Counted from the stretch's first letter, positions 22,322 to 34,035 are shown. The stretch is 64,000 bases of DNA from Paramacrobiotus metropolitanus (GCF_019649055.1 NW_026570373.1:1-64000); one strand, 5' to 3'. A program made the numbers and translations. The notes: generated by a model from the sequence alone, not told the origin.

Positions 22322-23137
22322 AGCCATTCTACTACGATCATACGCACTGTAAGCAGTTTACGGGCGAGGCATTTACCGCGTCAACATTATCATACAGCAG
22401 GGTGCATTCTTAATTCTTGGCGAGAAATTTCTCCAACTTGAACATCCTAATGACTACAATGTTTATTTCTATTTAATACGTTCGTGTTAAGATCCCGAAT
22501 AACGCAAACGCGGAGCACTGCAGTATACTTTCCGGCGGCCCGTGGGGACTTCGTCATGCACTGAGATTCGGGCTGTGGCCCGCGTTACCCTGGACACGGC
22601 TATCTTGTGCCGCGATTGTCATCTGTTTCCGGCGCGAGGTCACGAAATCTGAACCACAAAACCAGTTTTCCGAAATCAGCTATGATTGCGATGTCAGAAT
22701 CGAGGAACGCCGGATCGCTGCGGGGTCAGATCCCGTACGAGCGCACGAAGAACCAAATCTACCGTCAGGAATAGAAACAGTTTGGCCAGCTTCCAATGAA
22801 TATGCGCCGTTATGTTACGCTCAACCTGAGCTGGTTAGAACAGTTAGACAAAACACGGGGAACCGCTTAGACAACTTCCATCCGCTTTGATATTGTTCCA
22901 GAGTCGCGGGAGTGAAGAACCCGAACAGGAGGCATTCGTACAGGACCTTCTGCATCTTTCTCACCGCGGATCACCCATCATGCCACCTCTCCCACTCCCA
23001 CGGGAAAATAATCTTGCGTACAAGCTTAATCCTAAAGGTCACCCGGCTGATGTGAAGAACAGTGCTGACGACAGCTCGACAACAGCTTCGATATTAAAAC
23101 TTTTCTCGGCGCAAATGAAAACGTAGTACGTTGGCAA
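22322..23137 (-). repeat. Full-length minus-strand copy of the dispersed repeat
   Basis: The left end GCCATTCTACTACGATC and the right end (complement TGCCAACGTACTACGTTTTC) are inverted relative to each other. Read on the minus strand, the copy contains the GTGACCTTTAGG block (about 23030), the ATACTAAAGCGGATG-like block (about 22890) and the 'TTGGAGAAATTTCTCGCC' block (about 22430). Flanks AAATTTAGA and AAAATTTGA agree at 7 of 9 bases, a possible 9 bp target duplication. Confidence 0.55.
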
Positions 23138-23199
23138 AATTTGACGGTGCTATGGGTGCAATCATACAAAATGCAATACCGCTAAAAATAACCCAAAAA

Positions 23200-23500
23200 G
23201 CCCTACTGTTTAAATATCCTAGTATTTTTTCCCCACATGGCTGTGAAGCTTAGTATAAAGTATTGTACATGAAAGGAATGTCAAAATGTTTACACTTTTG
23301 TATATTGTTCGTTACACTTTTGTATAATATATTAAGATGGAACCACACAGAAACACGCCCAACTGCCGGTCGACGCATTTTAGCTTCGAGAATGTCTCAA
23401 AAGCCGGTCATTTTTCCATGTAATGAAAAGCAGTGTCAAGAAAAATCCCTTCATTAACCAGAGTGGTTAACCGTTCTCCGAACACAACCAAGATAAAATA
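23200..23500 (+). repeat. Direct duplicate A of a ~250 bp segment
   Basis: 'CACAGAAACACGCCCAACTG' followed by 'CCGGTCGACGCATTTTAGCT' and 'ATGTCTCAAAAGCCGG' recurs almost identically at 24505-24760. A degraded reverse copy lies near 30400-30540. Confidence 0.75.
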
Positions 23501-23509
23501 GTATTAATT

Positions 23510-24500
23510 TCGGCACGGTATAAAGGAGTTCTCTTATATACCTTGATTTCGGTATGAGTTGTAGCCCCGGGCAACTCTTTGCGGAATTTCAAAACTCATA
23601 GCTTGAGATACTATATAATATATACTCTCGCGAGGACTGCCATGTCAAATGTCTGATTATTCTGGAGCAGTCTCCAACTAACTGGTTGCCACTTCACTGT
23701 GATTTCACCTGTGCACGGACTGGTTTGAACTGCCAATATTCATCGCCGGCATTTTTCTTGACATCTGCCGGGTGACCTTAAGGTATATGCGGGCGGGCGA
23801 AGTAGCGGGCGGGGCAGTGCATCTGCAACGTCGGTGTCTTCAGATTATTACGAGCAATTATTTGATTGACGTTTAGCATTGTTCCCTTGCTGCATTTACT
23901 GGATGAAGTTATTTAAGAAATAAAAGTAACAAATAATTTAAAAAATGATTAATTTCGTAATATGAAATTATATGTAACGTATATATTTGATTAATTAGGA
24001 AAAATTAAGATTTATAAAATATATATTTGACTATTACTGAGTCACTTGATTATCGACGGAGGGACTATGTACACCAGATGTAGTAAACGAAATTGTTATT
24101 TAAATATGTAATTAGTAATTACGATGCTGTAGTGAAGTGAGTTGAAAGAAATTTGCGTTGTTAAATCAACTTGGGGACGTAGTGATTCCAAAATTATTAT
24201 TCTACGGTGATCTACCGGAGAACTTCACTTAATAAATTATTAAAAAGGTCATTTAACTGAAGAGTCGGAACAAAAAACTCGGATTTCTGAAGGCGATATC
24301 AACCGGATATCAACGTACAGTTGCTACAGTACGTACGTACGTATGTATGTACCTATGTAATCATTCACTACTGAATTAAAAGGGCTCAGAAAAACATTAA
24401 AAAATATACATACATGAAAACATTATTTTTTAAACTTTCTATTCCACTTCATCCAGCGTACGCGGGGCAATAGACTAGCCGCTGCACAAAATTAATGTTT
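23510..24500. other. AT-rich spacer with a repeat scrap
   Basis: It contains 'CATCTGCCGGGTGACCTTAAGG' of the dispersed repeat at about 23765-23785 and an ACGTACGTACGTATGTATGT microsatellite near 24330. Otherwise no feature. Confidence 0.4.
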
Positions 24501-24504
24501 TCCT

Positions 24505-24760
24505 AGCATTTTTTTCCCCACATGGCTTTGAAATATTGTATACATAAAAATGACAAAATATTTAGACTTTTTTATAATTTTCGTTTTAAGATGGAACGAC
24601 ACAGAAACACGCCCAACTGCCGGTCGACGCATTTTAGCTTCGATAATGTCTCAAAAGCCGGCCATTTTTCCATGAAATGGAAAGCATTGTCAAAAAAAAT
24701 TCCCCATTGACCAGAGTGTGGTTAAAAGTTTTCCGAACACGACCAAGATAAAATGGTAGT
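24505..24760 (+). repeat. Direct duplicate B of a ~250 bp segment
   Basis: Second copy of the segment at 23200-23500, with a 'TTTTTTTCCCCACATGGCT' lead-in in both. The divergence suggests an old duplication or two insertions of one element. Confidence 0.75.
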
Positions 24761-24943
24761 GATTCTGGTAAATATTGTTGCGCCGGGCAACTATTTACGC
24801 GATTTCAAAACTCACAGCAAGATCTGCACTCTCGCGCGTTGCCATGTTAAATGTTTGATTATTTTAAGAGCAGCCTCAGGCTGGCTCATTCGCCAGTTGC
24901 ACTAAGGTTTTACCTGTGAACGGATTGGTTTGAATTGACAATA

Positions 24944-25121
24944 CGAGGACAATTGGGTGCTGTGAACACCCCCTGCACGATTGGACTGCGACGAACAACT
25001 GGCTTAATTTAAGCCGTTTGCATTTAGACTGTGATGACGGTAGCGTTGCGAGCTACGGCTAACCGGCTGTTCATCGCAGCCCAATCGTGAAAGGGGTGTT
25101 CACAGCACCTAGTTGTCCTCG
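24944..25121. mobile_element. Foldback MITE with TA target duplication
   Basis: The 178 bp element begins CGAGGACAATTGGGTGCTGT and ends with the near-perfect complement of its first ~60 bases. TA flanks both sides (24942-24943 and 25122-25123). The centre carries 'GACGGTAGCGTTGCGAGCTACGG'-like sequence without coding capacity. It fits a miniature Tc1/mariner derivative. Confidence 0.8.
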
Positions 25122-25139
25122 TACTGTGCTACATCGTCG

Positions 25140-25345
25140 GCATTTTTTGACGTTTGCCGGGTGACCTTTATTTATGTGCGGGTGTTGGCCGGCAGTCGGA
25201 TGTGTTTTCGGGGACGGTGGCCGATGCACTGTGCATAGGGAAGATGTGCTCTGCAGGAAGGCCTCTTAATTTGCGGTTACTTCAGAACGGCTGCTCAAAA
25301 ACAGTTCCGGCATTTCCGAAGCCGCCTTACAACCGCAAATTCTAA
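25140..25345 (+). repeat. Dispersed repeat, module with degraded coding consensus
   Basis: 'GTTTGCCGGGTGACCTTTAT' leads into a frame with 'ADALCIGKMCSAGRPLNLRL', then L-L-Q-N-G-C-S-K-T-V-P-A-F-P-K-P-P. The same peptide landmarks occur in minus-strand copies near 33.8 and 45.6 kb. Confidence 0.6.
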
Positions 25346-25516
25346 TAAGTACTTAATCTCAAGAAGTTAGTCTCTCGGCTTTTGGTGTCAGCGCATTTAA
25401 TTTTGTAGAATATTGGGAGGTTCTAACTTTACACCATAGTCTATGGTTTAAACCGACCGTAGACCACGAAAAACGCGGAGGCGAAGCCGAAGCTGTTTCT
25501 TGTACATAATATTACA

Positions 25517-26328
25517 TAGAGCCTTGCACGAGCAGCAAAAGTGCTGCTCGACTCGCTCGTTTCAGCTTTCTGAAACGTCCTGCTCGCTCAGCTCGCTCGC
25601 GCCCAACCGCCGCCGCTCGCTCAACTCGCTCGTTTTCCAATTTTTGTTTGTTTCCCGCTCGCTCAGCTCGCTCGTAATTTTATTTTGGCACATCGGCTCG
25701 CTCGTGAGATCGGCAAAAATTTACATATTTCGCACGAATTAATTATACCAAACTTTTCACCAACACAAAATTCATTAAGTGTAACAGGATGTTCAGAGAC
25801 AATCACTTATATCTCCATACTGGTAGTCCGTTTCATTACAGTTTCATTTTTTGTGCTAATACCTTACTCTAATTTTCAACTGGATGTAGTTCTCTTAATT
25901 TAGTCTAAAATAAATACATATAATAGAACGCCCGAAAATCAAAACGCACCTTTCTTAGGAAGCATTCAACTGATTCAGAAACCCGTCCAATAATGTTTTT
26001 GTTGGCTACAGAATATCAGAACTCCGCCCTGAGTCCCAACCGGTCTAGGAAAGAGAGTCACTTCGCGAAGGTGACGGTGGTTTAAGACCGTTTTCAGGTC
26101 GGTCAATGTAATTTTGTACTAGAAACTTCTCCAGTTCGCACAATGTCAGCCTGTAAGCTCGCGATCGCTCGCACCGGACCATCCCGCTCGCTCGCCTGCG
26201 CTCGCAATTTTTTTTCTGTTGCTCAGCTGTTCGCAAATTCTGCAAAACGACGCCTGCTCGCTCGAAGTGCTCGCGAGCGCCGAGCGCTCGAGAGCCGAGC
26301 CGAGCGGCTCGGCTCGTGCAGGGCTCTA
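25517..26328. mobile_element. GCTCG-rich foldback element, 10 bp imperfect duplication
   Basis: The left end TAGAGCCTTGCACGAGC faces the right end (complement TAGAGCCCTGCACGAGC). Flanks TAATATTACA (25507-25516) and AATTATTACA (26329-26338) agree at 8 of 10. Inside each end are tracts of 'GCTCGCTCA/GCTCGCTCG' (25540-25705 and 26150-26310), separated by about 440 bases of AT-rich DNA with no transposase. Terminal arms built of short GC repeats resemble foldback or non-autonomous MULE/hAT elements. Confidence 0.7.
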
Positions 26329-26339
26329 AATTATTACAT

Positions 26340-27120
26340 ATGATCTAATACAAATATTCGTTCCTATGTTACCTCTTTTATACATATAATAATCCCTTTT
26401 AAATATTTTTGGTCGATCGGGATCGTTTTTGATTTTAGAAAAAGCCGTACGCAGTTCGTTGGTTTTGCTTGATATGGCATGCCGAAGTTATTATTTTCTT
26501 GTAGATTATGTTATCATGTGATGGCTGTAATTTTTCATGAATTTTTCAAACATTTTTAGATTATTTTAAAACATAAGATGTTGCAATTTTTCAAAAAATA
26601 ATATTTTCAATAAAGCTCAACAGGAATTTTCTAACACCAATTTTTTTTCAAAATGTTGCATAAGAATTCACAAGGAAAAACCTGTTGGAGAATGCCAATA
26701 CACTACGATTTCATCCGATAGTATGTACACATTGTATCATACGGTGCTAGAATATTCTGGAGCCAGGTCAAGATTTTCGCGTCCGCCACACGACCTACCG
26801 CGGAAACCGGTGACAATGACCGCACGCCGGTGACCGTGTCCCACTGTCCAGTGTCATGAGCCGCCACCCGCATAGCGGCTGGCGTATAATCAGAGCCGCG
26901 TGTTCGGATCTAACAGGTATGCTTGTTTATTTTCCAGTGCTTCCACGGTATCCGTTCTGCACCGGGAGCGCTGTTGCGACCAAAGAGTTTTCTGACCGAG
27001 AAGGATGGGCGTAAGTCGCTTGACAGGATATTGACGCGGTAAGTGCGGCGAGCATAGGGTACTAGGGAGATCACCTTCGAGCGAAGAAAGCTAATCGCAC
27101 AAAGGTATAGTAAAAGTCTC
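26340..27120 (+). repeat. Long dispersed repeat, copy 1 of 3
   Basis: 'CCTTTTAAATATTTTTGGTC' and 'GATATGGCATGCCGAAG', then TGCCAATACACTACGATTTC (26694), then 'CGGAAACCGGTGACAATG', 'GCCGCCACCCGCATAGCGG' and 'TTTCTGACCGAGAAGGATG'. The same ~700 bp order is found at 29515-30270 and 35880-36610, with shorter pieces near 44.5 and 56.9 kb. Confidence 0.75.
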
Positions 27121-27179
27121 TTTATAAACCGATCTAGATTTATATAAAAATGTCTGCTGATTTTTCCTGATAAAATGTC

Positions 27180-27370
27180 TGCTAATTGGAAAGATGCGGG
27201 ATGGCCTGCACGAAGCCTCCTGTTTCTTTCACGCGTGCTACTCTGGAGCAATACTAAAACGGATGAAAGTTGCCGAAGAGGTTCCCCGTGTTGTGTCTAA
27301 CTATTCTGGCCAGCTCACGGTGAGCTGTAGCATGACTGCGTATAACTGTCGGAATCTGGCCAAACTGCTT
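27180..27370 (+). repeat. Dispersed repeat scrap
   Basis: 'GGCCTGCACGAAGCCTCCTG', 'GGAGCAATACTAAAACGGAT' and 'GAGCTGTAGCATGACTGCG' match 19390-19515, 42540-42700 and 46320. Confidence 0.55.
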
Positions 27371-27374
27371 CCTA

Positions 27375-28058
27375 TCCAACTGTAGATGTGGCTCGTCGTG
27401 CGTCCGTTCGTTCGGACGCGGGATCTGATCGCGCAGTGATCCGGCGTTCCTCGATTCTGGAAGAAATCATTCCACTACGTTCACTGATAACCAATGGCGC
27501 GCAGTCGCTATCGGCGGGAATATTTTCATGAAATCTAAGCGCCTCTTCCTCGGCCAGGAATTTCTCCAAATGTAGCGAATTCATCGCGTAGGGGATACCG
27601 GTAGAGCAATGCAACATTCCCCAATATCCCTTCCACGGCCCATTTCTCCCGTGGGCCATGCGCCGACACTGAGCGGCATTACTCTGATACTCCAGCAGCT
27701 GCGGGGGACGGTCGCATTGGATTTTGACGCTGCCATCCTGTACCGCCATTTCCACCAGTTTCCGGCGTTTCTCACTGTCACTTTGAGGCGGCTTCAGAAA
27801 CCCCAGCACTGCTTTTGAGGAACCGGTCCGAAGCAATGGTTGGCTAAAAGAATGATTCTTCAAAGGTACGACTAAAAGCGCGAATCTTCGGAAATTTTCG
27901 ATCCCAGTGACTGGGTCACCAGTCGAGCCAGCGAGCCAGCAATCACCGACTTCGTCGCTCGTTTGATCAAAGCAAGCGTCTGTAATAGTACATGAAGCAA
28001 AATATGTAAGGGGACAAACCAGTCTACTAGAACCGCTTCTCTGTACTGCTGCCATCAC
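27375..28058 (-). pseudogene. Best-preserved copy of an unrecognised repeat-encoded protein module
   Basis: A 228-codon minus-strand frame is open. Its central part carries the landmarks shared with other copies: S-S-K-A-V-L-G-F-L-K-P-P, DSEKRRKLVEMAVQDGS, R-P-P-Q-L-L-E-Y-Q-S, A-Q-C-R-R-M-A-H, GPWKGYWGMLHCSTGI and LEKFLAEEEALRFHENI. Comparable peptides, always broken by frame changes, appear at 21205-21560, 33388-34020, 35600-35800, 45470-45760 and 46250-46620. I do not recognise the family. The N-terminal ~60 residues and the tail after 'SERSGMISS' show no counterpart elsewhere, so the true protein is probably shorter than the open frame. With no clear start context, and given the repeat environment, I treat it as a relic of a transposon-borne or captured gene. 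Confidence 0.5.
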
Positions 28059-28059
28059 C

Positions 28060-28400
28060 CGGCTGGAGTTTTACCTTGTGGCTGAACATGGCGCTTATGC
28101 ACCGCGCCAGATTTAGCCATATGTGCTGCCGTAACGTCACACTCCAGCCGGGTGACTGCAGCATTGCATAGAAACGGTTTGCCTAAAATGGTTTTCCCCC
28201 TATATGATGGAAATCTTGTGGCAGATACAGGAAGCTGGACAGCTGCTACTGCAAAGAACGGCAGAAGCTGATACGAGGAAACGACCGATCCTCCCGCCCG
28301 AACTACTTTCAGTTAATCCTACTGAGGAAATTCTAGTGTCTCTAAACCCAATGCACAACAATCTAACCGTTAAGAAAACAGGAAAAAGACTCATTCATCA
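28060..28400. other. Spacer, no gene seen
   Basis: A short plus-strand frame (28204-28488) reads M-M-E-I-L-W-Q-I-Q-E-A-G-Q-L-L but shows no domain and overlaps repeat DNA on its right. Not called. Confidence 0.3.
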
Positions 28401-28404
28401 GATG

Positions 28405-28860
28405 GAAATGATTGATAAAGATAAACGATACTGTTTACCATGCGCTGCGTTAAAAAATTATTATCTACGTTACATATTTCTTGAATAACTTTATTATTGC
28501 CAAGCCAAACTGAATTATTTTTATATTAATATTTCTAGATAGCCAGTGGATATAATTTTTCCAAAAACGAAATTGCGAAACGAAACTCTCAAACAGCGCT
28601 TTCTTTATCTTTCAAAATATTGTGAAGTATTGTCCATGACACTTGTACAATGCGCTCACGTTTATATAATGCCAGTACACTACGATTTCGTCCCGAATGC
28701 CGACATGTATTCGTCCGATTCATCGTCTCGCTCGTCCGTAAAATTATGGTTAATGGCTGTGTTCGGGCTGTCGGCTGTGTTACCGCGAATGAGCGTAGGT
28801 AATCCATCCCTGGCGAACAAAATGCGGGCCAAAAGCTGCAAAAACTTACGGTCTGCGTAA
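28405..28860 (+). repeat. Dispersed repeat: AT-rich part plus short GC-rich module
   Basis: It carries 'GATAGCCAGTGGATATAA', 'CGAAACTCTCAAACAGCG' and TGCCAGTACACTACGATTTC (28672). Then comes a frame with 'MSVGNPSLANKMRAKSCKNL', comparable to 'VTVGDPSLAEKMWPKPAEK' near 35340. Confidence 0.6.
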
Positions 28861-28899
28861 AGGATTTTCGCTGAAAGCAGTTAGAAGTTTTATGCAGTT

Positions 28900-29500
28900 A
28901 AAAATAAATACTTTATTTGAAAACCGAGGCACACATGTATCAAAAACGACAACCATTACAAGCAAGCGAAAAAGCAACACTTTATAACATCCAGAGTTCA
29001 TTTAGCTTTTCCGCTTCGCCAATTGTACCCATTACAGTTGTTTATGCAGTTGTTTCATCGTTTGCAGTTGTTTATGCAGTCACGTCATCGATTTTGTATT
29101 ATGACCAAGAATGTTGCCATTGCGCTACGATTTCATCTTCATGGGAACGATTTTCAGACCCAAGTTATAGCGTCTCGCTGTCGTCAGGGTTCGTCTAGAA
29201 CCTTTCTTGACCCTTCCATGCAGATTGCGGAGTACATAGGTGCCGGTATCTGGGATTTTTGCAGCTGCATTCACCGATATTCGCTCCTCGATAGGATAAA
29301 TCAAATTGGAGAAGTTTTCTTTCCGACAGAGTGTAGAGCGCCAGATGCATGACGATGTTTCACGCGGTAACTGCGGCTTTCGTTGGTAGAATATGTAAGG
29401 GCGTAGTAGAATGGCATTGTTCCTTGTTACCCTTTTGCCGGTCAGTTTTGCGCAGTGCATACATATAACGTAATCGTATGATCTTAAAAACAGATTCGTT
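28900..29500 (+). repeat. Dispersed repeat with inverted TGCCATT..CTACG motifs
   Basis: TGCCATTGCGCTACGATTTC at 29115 and CGTAGTAGAATGGCA ending at 29416 enclose about 300 bases. The same enclosed block and flanks ('GACCAAGAATGT' before, 'GCCGGTCAGT' after) recur at 35514-35797, so the conserved unit is larger than the enclosed block. Confidence 0.65.
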
Positions 29501-29514
29501 TTTCTGTTACCTTT

Positions 29515-30270
29515 TTTATTTATATTAACCCCTTTTAAATATCTCTGATCGATCGGGTTTGTTTCTGAGTTTAGGAAAAAACCGTACGCGGTTTGTAGGT
29601 TCTTGCTTGGTATGGCATGCCGAAGGATGGAGAGGACTGAAGGTTGGTATGGATTCTTGTAAATAATGTTATTATATAGTGTAAAGTATTTCTAGATTAT
29701 TTTTAGGTTATTTTAAAATAACCGTGGCTGCATACAATGTTGTAATTTTTCAAAAAATAATATTTTCATTACAGAATTTTCCAGTATCAGTTTTTTTTCC
29801 AAATGCTGCATAAGAACAATTCACAAGGACGACATTGCTGGAAACAGAATGCCAATACACTACGATTTTCATCTGCAAGTATACGGACCTACGGTGATAT
29901 ATTTTCGAGCCAGGTCAAATTTTTCGCGTCCGTCACGCGACTTTCCGCGGAAACCGGTGACAATGGCCGCACGCCGGTGACAGTGTCCCACTGTCCAGTG
30001 TCATGAGCCGCCACCCGCATAGCGGCTGGCGTATAATCAGAGCCCTGCAGCCGAGTGTCGGCGTGTGACAGGAATAATTGTTATTTTTGTAAGTGCTTTA
30101 CCGGTATCCGTCCTGCGACGGTAGCGCTGTTTAGATCGGAGAATTTTCTGGCCAAGAAGGAAGCGCGTAAGTTGCATGACAGGGTATTCACGGGGTAAGT
30201 GCGGCGAGCGTAGGGAGATCACCTTCGAGTGGAGTAAGCTGAACGCACAAAGGTGCACCAAAAGTCTGAT
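29515..30270 (+). repeat. Long dispersed repeat, copy 2 of 3
   Basis: It is collinear with 26340-27120, including 'GAAACCGGTGACAATGGCCG', the CCGCCACCCGCATAGCGGC hairpin-like block and 'TTTTCTGGCCAAGAAGGA'. Confidence 0.75.
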
Positions 30271-30359
30271 TATAAACCGATCCAGATTTATTGCTGACTG
30301 CTGACTGTTTTCTTTTTAGATGCAGCTTATGACAGTTATCATTCAGAATATTACTCAAA

Positions 30360-31200
30360 ATTGAGGTGCCACAAAAACATCACGAAAATGAGAAAATGAC
30401 TAATACGAAACACATAAATACTGTAAAAAAAATTAGCGGCTTTCGGGACGGTCTCATGGGTAAAATGCGTTGACCGGCAGGTAGGCGTGTTTCACTGTTT
30501 CATCTTAATTTGAACAAGGTAAAAAAGTGTACAACAGTTTGGCATTATTTTTAAGCACAATATTTCATAGCATTCAAGCATTTGTATGAGCTGTATTTGT
30601 AAAACGCCCACCTAAATTTTCTGGAATACAAATACAAGGAAAATGCTTAAATAGCTGTTTTATTTTGGGCAGTAGCACCGCGGTACCATAATGTATCCGT
30701 AATAATCCAGTTACACATGTTGCCACTGTGCTACGCCTTCATCTGTGCCGAAAACCGTGTCAATATCCTCAATATCCAAGCTGTTGTAGCGTTGTCGTCA
30801 GCATTTTTCTTCACGTTTTCCGCGTGACCTTTAGGATATTGTGCCTGTATGCAAGATTATTTCCTGCGGGGATGGGAAATAAGGGAAAAGCGTTGGGAAA
30901 CTGTGGGTGATCCGCGGTGGGAAAGATGCGTGAGATGTCCTATACGATGGCCTCATGTTCGGTTTCTTCAAACCTGCTTATACTCTGGAACAATACTAAG
31001 GCGGATGAACGTTGTCTCAGCGGTTCCCCTTGTCGTGTCACGTATGAGCGTAGTAGAATGGCTCTGAATTTCCCCAGCAGTTTGCGACGAACAGTTTGCT
31101 TCACCAATAACGTGGTATGTCGGAATAATTATAACTATAAAAATTTTATGTTTTACTATACCATATTTTATAACACACTGATAACGCACTTCTAATACTG
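30360..31200 (+). repeat. Dispersed repeat, TGCCACTGTG..GAATGGC copy
   Basis: 30360-30540 is a decayed reverse copy of the 23.2/24.5 kb duplicate. 30721-31062 runs from TGCCACTGTGCTACGCC to GAGCGTAGTAGAATGGC, with 'CGTGACCTTTAGG' and 'GGAACAATACTAAGGCGGAT' inside. Overlapping open frames of 60-90 codons are shadows. Confidence 0.6.
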
Positions 31201-31204
31201 TATT

Positions 31205-32780
31205 TGTTTTTGTATTACTTTATTAGATATATTACCGTATTTGTGCAGTTTCTTCAAATGTTTTTTGACCTACCTGGTTTGATTACGCTTTTGTGCTCTT
31301 TCTTGATTATTATTATTGTAGTATTTTGATATATTACGGATTTACGACTACATAACAGTTATCATCACCGTGGAAGCGGAAAATTGAAAAAAGATTACTT
31401 GCTATTGTTGCAAGTGTAAAATGGTTTATTGCAATTAATCGGCATAATTATTCTATTTTTGGTAAAGATTATAACCTAAAATTCGATCTGATGGCTGATT
31501 TTGGAAAGTGCCACCGTTCTACGTATTTCTGGTGATTGTGCATTTGCAGTAATTACCGGGTGGCTGAACAAAATGGCCTTCTCCATTTTCGATTTCGTTC
31601 TCCCTAGCCGTTCATCGTGCAGTAAGCGGCTTAACATCGTTCGATAGACAGTTAATTTTTGTCATCTACCAAAATCAGTAAATTGTTTGTTAGAAAATTA
31701 AACCCTGCTTGTATACAAAGGTGACAAGTAAAGTTATGTCAAAATATAAATTCGGCCCCGGTTGCAAAACACGAAATTAAGTGGCAATTCTTTCCCGTTA
31801 ACAACATTCGAATTTCTTTAACTGTTTTGTCTAGAGAAGGACATTATGTTTCAACAGAAAAAAAGTTTGTTGGCATGGTGAACGTGCTGGGGGAGTTACA
31901 AAGTCAGCACACGTTGTGACTTTTCTAAAAAAATGCCGGTTTTTTAATCTGGCATTTTGGGTATTTTCATTAGAAGTTTTTGCTGCCCGTCAGGCTGCAA
32001 CAAAAATTAACTATTTTGCTGATAAATGTAGTGAAAACATAGCTCAAACAGAAACAAGTTTTAGCCCGATAAACTCGTGAAGGATTGGTGAGAAAACTTC
32101 GTTCAAAACGTCTGCTTACAGATTTCACTAGAATTAAATGTGGGGGCTCTCGGTTCTTCCGCTTCTTGTCCAAAAACGGCCATTATGATATCGCAATTTT
32201 CTATAGTAAAAAAACAAGCAACAACCCCTCTATCCGAAATAGCAATGGGACATCGAGTAACTTGTTCAGTTCAGTTACAGGAATTTTTAGCCGGAAATTA
32301 GCAAACTCGGGTTTTTGATTCCGGGCCGGCTTTCAACCCCGCCCTATTTTTAAAAACAATTTATAAAACCGATAAGCTTTTCTTTAACGCCAGTGTGACT
32401 TCGCTTTTGTATGCTGCAAACTTTGCTATTTTCAAAGAAACTAATATGACGTTAGTCAGACAATGGGCGGACCCAGCACACCATGGTGAACGAGAAGGCC
32501 ATTTTGTTCAGCCACCCGGTACACCGAACTGTGTGCATATTTAGGCTGTGGGCACCCACAATAATCTTACTGTTAACTCGTCTACCTTTAAACATGTTTC
32601 GCGATAAATGTGTATATTTTGCATGTTACGCTTTATTACGACCTTCTTCTTGTATGTGTACGATTACCTGATTTCAGAAAAATTTGATCGGTGCAGCGAC
32701 CGAGCTTAGAGCGAGCACCATATTATTAATATTGGGAAGTTATGAACCTTTTAATATTTTATTACTATTTTTAACTAATA
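31205..32780. other. AT-rich spacer, no convincing gene
   Basis: Only scraps are visible: 'GCCACCGTTCTACGTATTTC' at about 31510 and 'TGACCGAGCTTAGAGCGAGC'-like sequence at 32700, both shared with 18.3-18.6 kb. Short frames near 32085-32318 and 32483-32671 show no family pattern. Confidence 0.4.
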
Positions 32781-32799
32781 GCAATCAGCATCATTATTT

Positions 32800-33290
32800 T
32801 AAACAGCTTCGCATGCATCGATATCATGAAAATGACTGCTCAACGAAACTGTTTGCAATATAGCGTTTAAGTGTTTCAAAAAAATTGATTATTTGTGCTG
32901 GGATCTTCAACTAAGTATCTGTAATATTGTAACTCATGCTGAACTTTCTTTGTACTATTTGTAAATAGCCACATGGTTGTTTGCATTTTTCTAAACAAAA
33001 AAAAACGAAGTTTTCATTGAAAATATTGAACGTTTGCATACAGAGTACATCCTTCAAAATGTTTTGCAGTACGATGGACACTGGGCAGACGGTTGTAATA
33101 TAATGCCAGTGCACTTCAATTTCATCTCCAAAATATTAGTTATCCTACGGGACTACAAAGATTATGACAGTTGCGGGCTCACTTTTGTGATTATTATTAC
33201 TTTAGCTTTGAAAGAGAAACCGCATAGCAGAACGCATAGCAGCGTGACAGCGACTCCCAAATTTTCCCATCGTCGTTCATATGCGTAGCG
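32800..33290 (+). repeat. AT-rich part of the complex dispersed repeat
   Basis: 'CAACGAAACTGTTTGCAATA', 'AATAGCCACATGGTTG', 'GAAAATATTGAACGTTTGCA' and TGCCAGTGCACTTCAATTTC (33103) keep the order seen at 18.7-19.0, 40.1 and 41.6 kb. Confidence 0.65.
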
Positions 33291-33387
33291 CAGCAACCTT
33301 TAACATGAACTTCTCGAAACGGCATCAACCGTTCAAACCGAAAAACAACGAACCGCGCCCGGTGGGCCCAACTCTATTTCGCAATAA

Positions 33388-34020
33388 TTAAAAACGAAAG
33401 TTGTTCGAGTTTTGGCTGAATTTTAATTTTACTAACATAAACTGGGTCTGGCGGAACGGAAATGCCCGATCGGAAAGAAGCCCTTCCACTACGTTTGCTG
33501 ACAACCTGTAAGGCGCGCAGCCTTTATCAACGGAAATATCTTCATGCAATTTACGTGCATCGTGTTCGGCCAGAAATTTCTCCAACACAGACGAACCCGG
33601 ATATCGGTTTTAGGACTGCAAAAATTCCCGTATCCCTCCCACGGCCCGTTGCTCCTGTGGGCCCCGCGCCAACACTCAGCGTAGTACTCTGATACTCCAG
33701 TGGCTGCGGGGGCGGTTGCCAGTTACACAGGGCACCAGTTTCCGGCGTTTCTCACTTTCGCTGGGAGGCGAGATCGACTTCGAAATCCCGGTACTGTTTT
33801 TGGGGAGCTGGACCGAAGTAGTCGCGAATTAAGAACTCTACATGTAGAGCGCACTTTCCCTCCGGACAGTGCATCACCCACCCGTCACACTGCGGCAACC
33901 CATCCAACTGCACAACACTCTAATTCTCTAAAGGTTACCCGGAAAACGTCAGGAAAAATCCCGAGGATGTCATTTTGGCTGTTCAAACCAATCCGTAGTC
34001 AACTGGTAACCCAGTTTACC
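33388..34020 (-). repeat. Minus-strand copy of the coding-like module
   Basis: Read on the minus strand: LNSRLLRSSSPKTVPGF, ESEKRRKL, PPQPLEYQST, SNGPWEGYG and LEKFLAEHDARKLHEDI, in that order but in different frames. It parallels 27375-28058 and shows the module extending further at its N-terminal side. It ends near 'CTAAAGGTTACCCGGAAAAC', the complement of the GTGACCTTTAG block. Confidence 0.6.
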
Positions 34021-34035
34021 TGACACCTACTGCCA

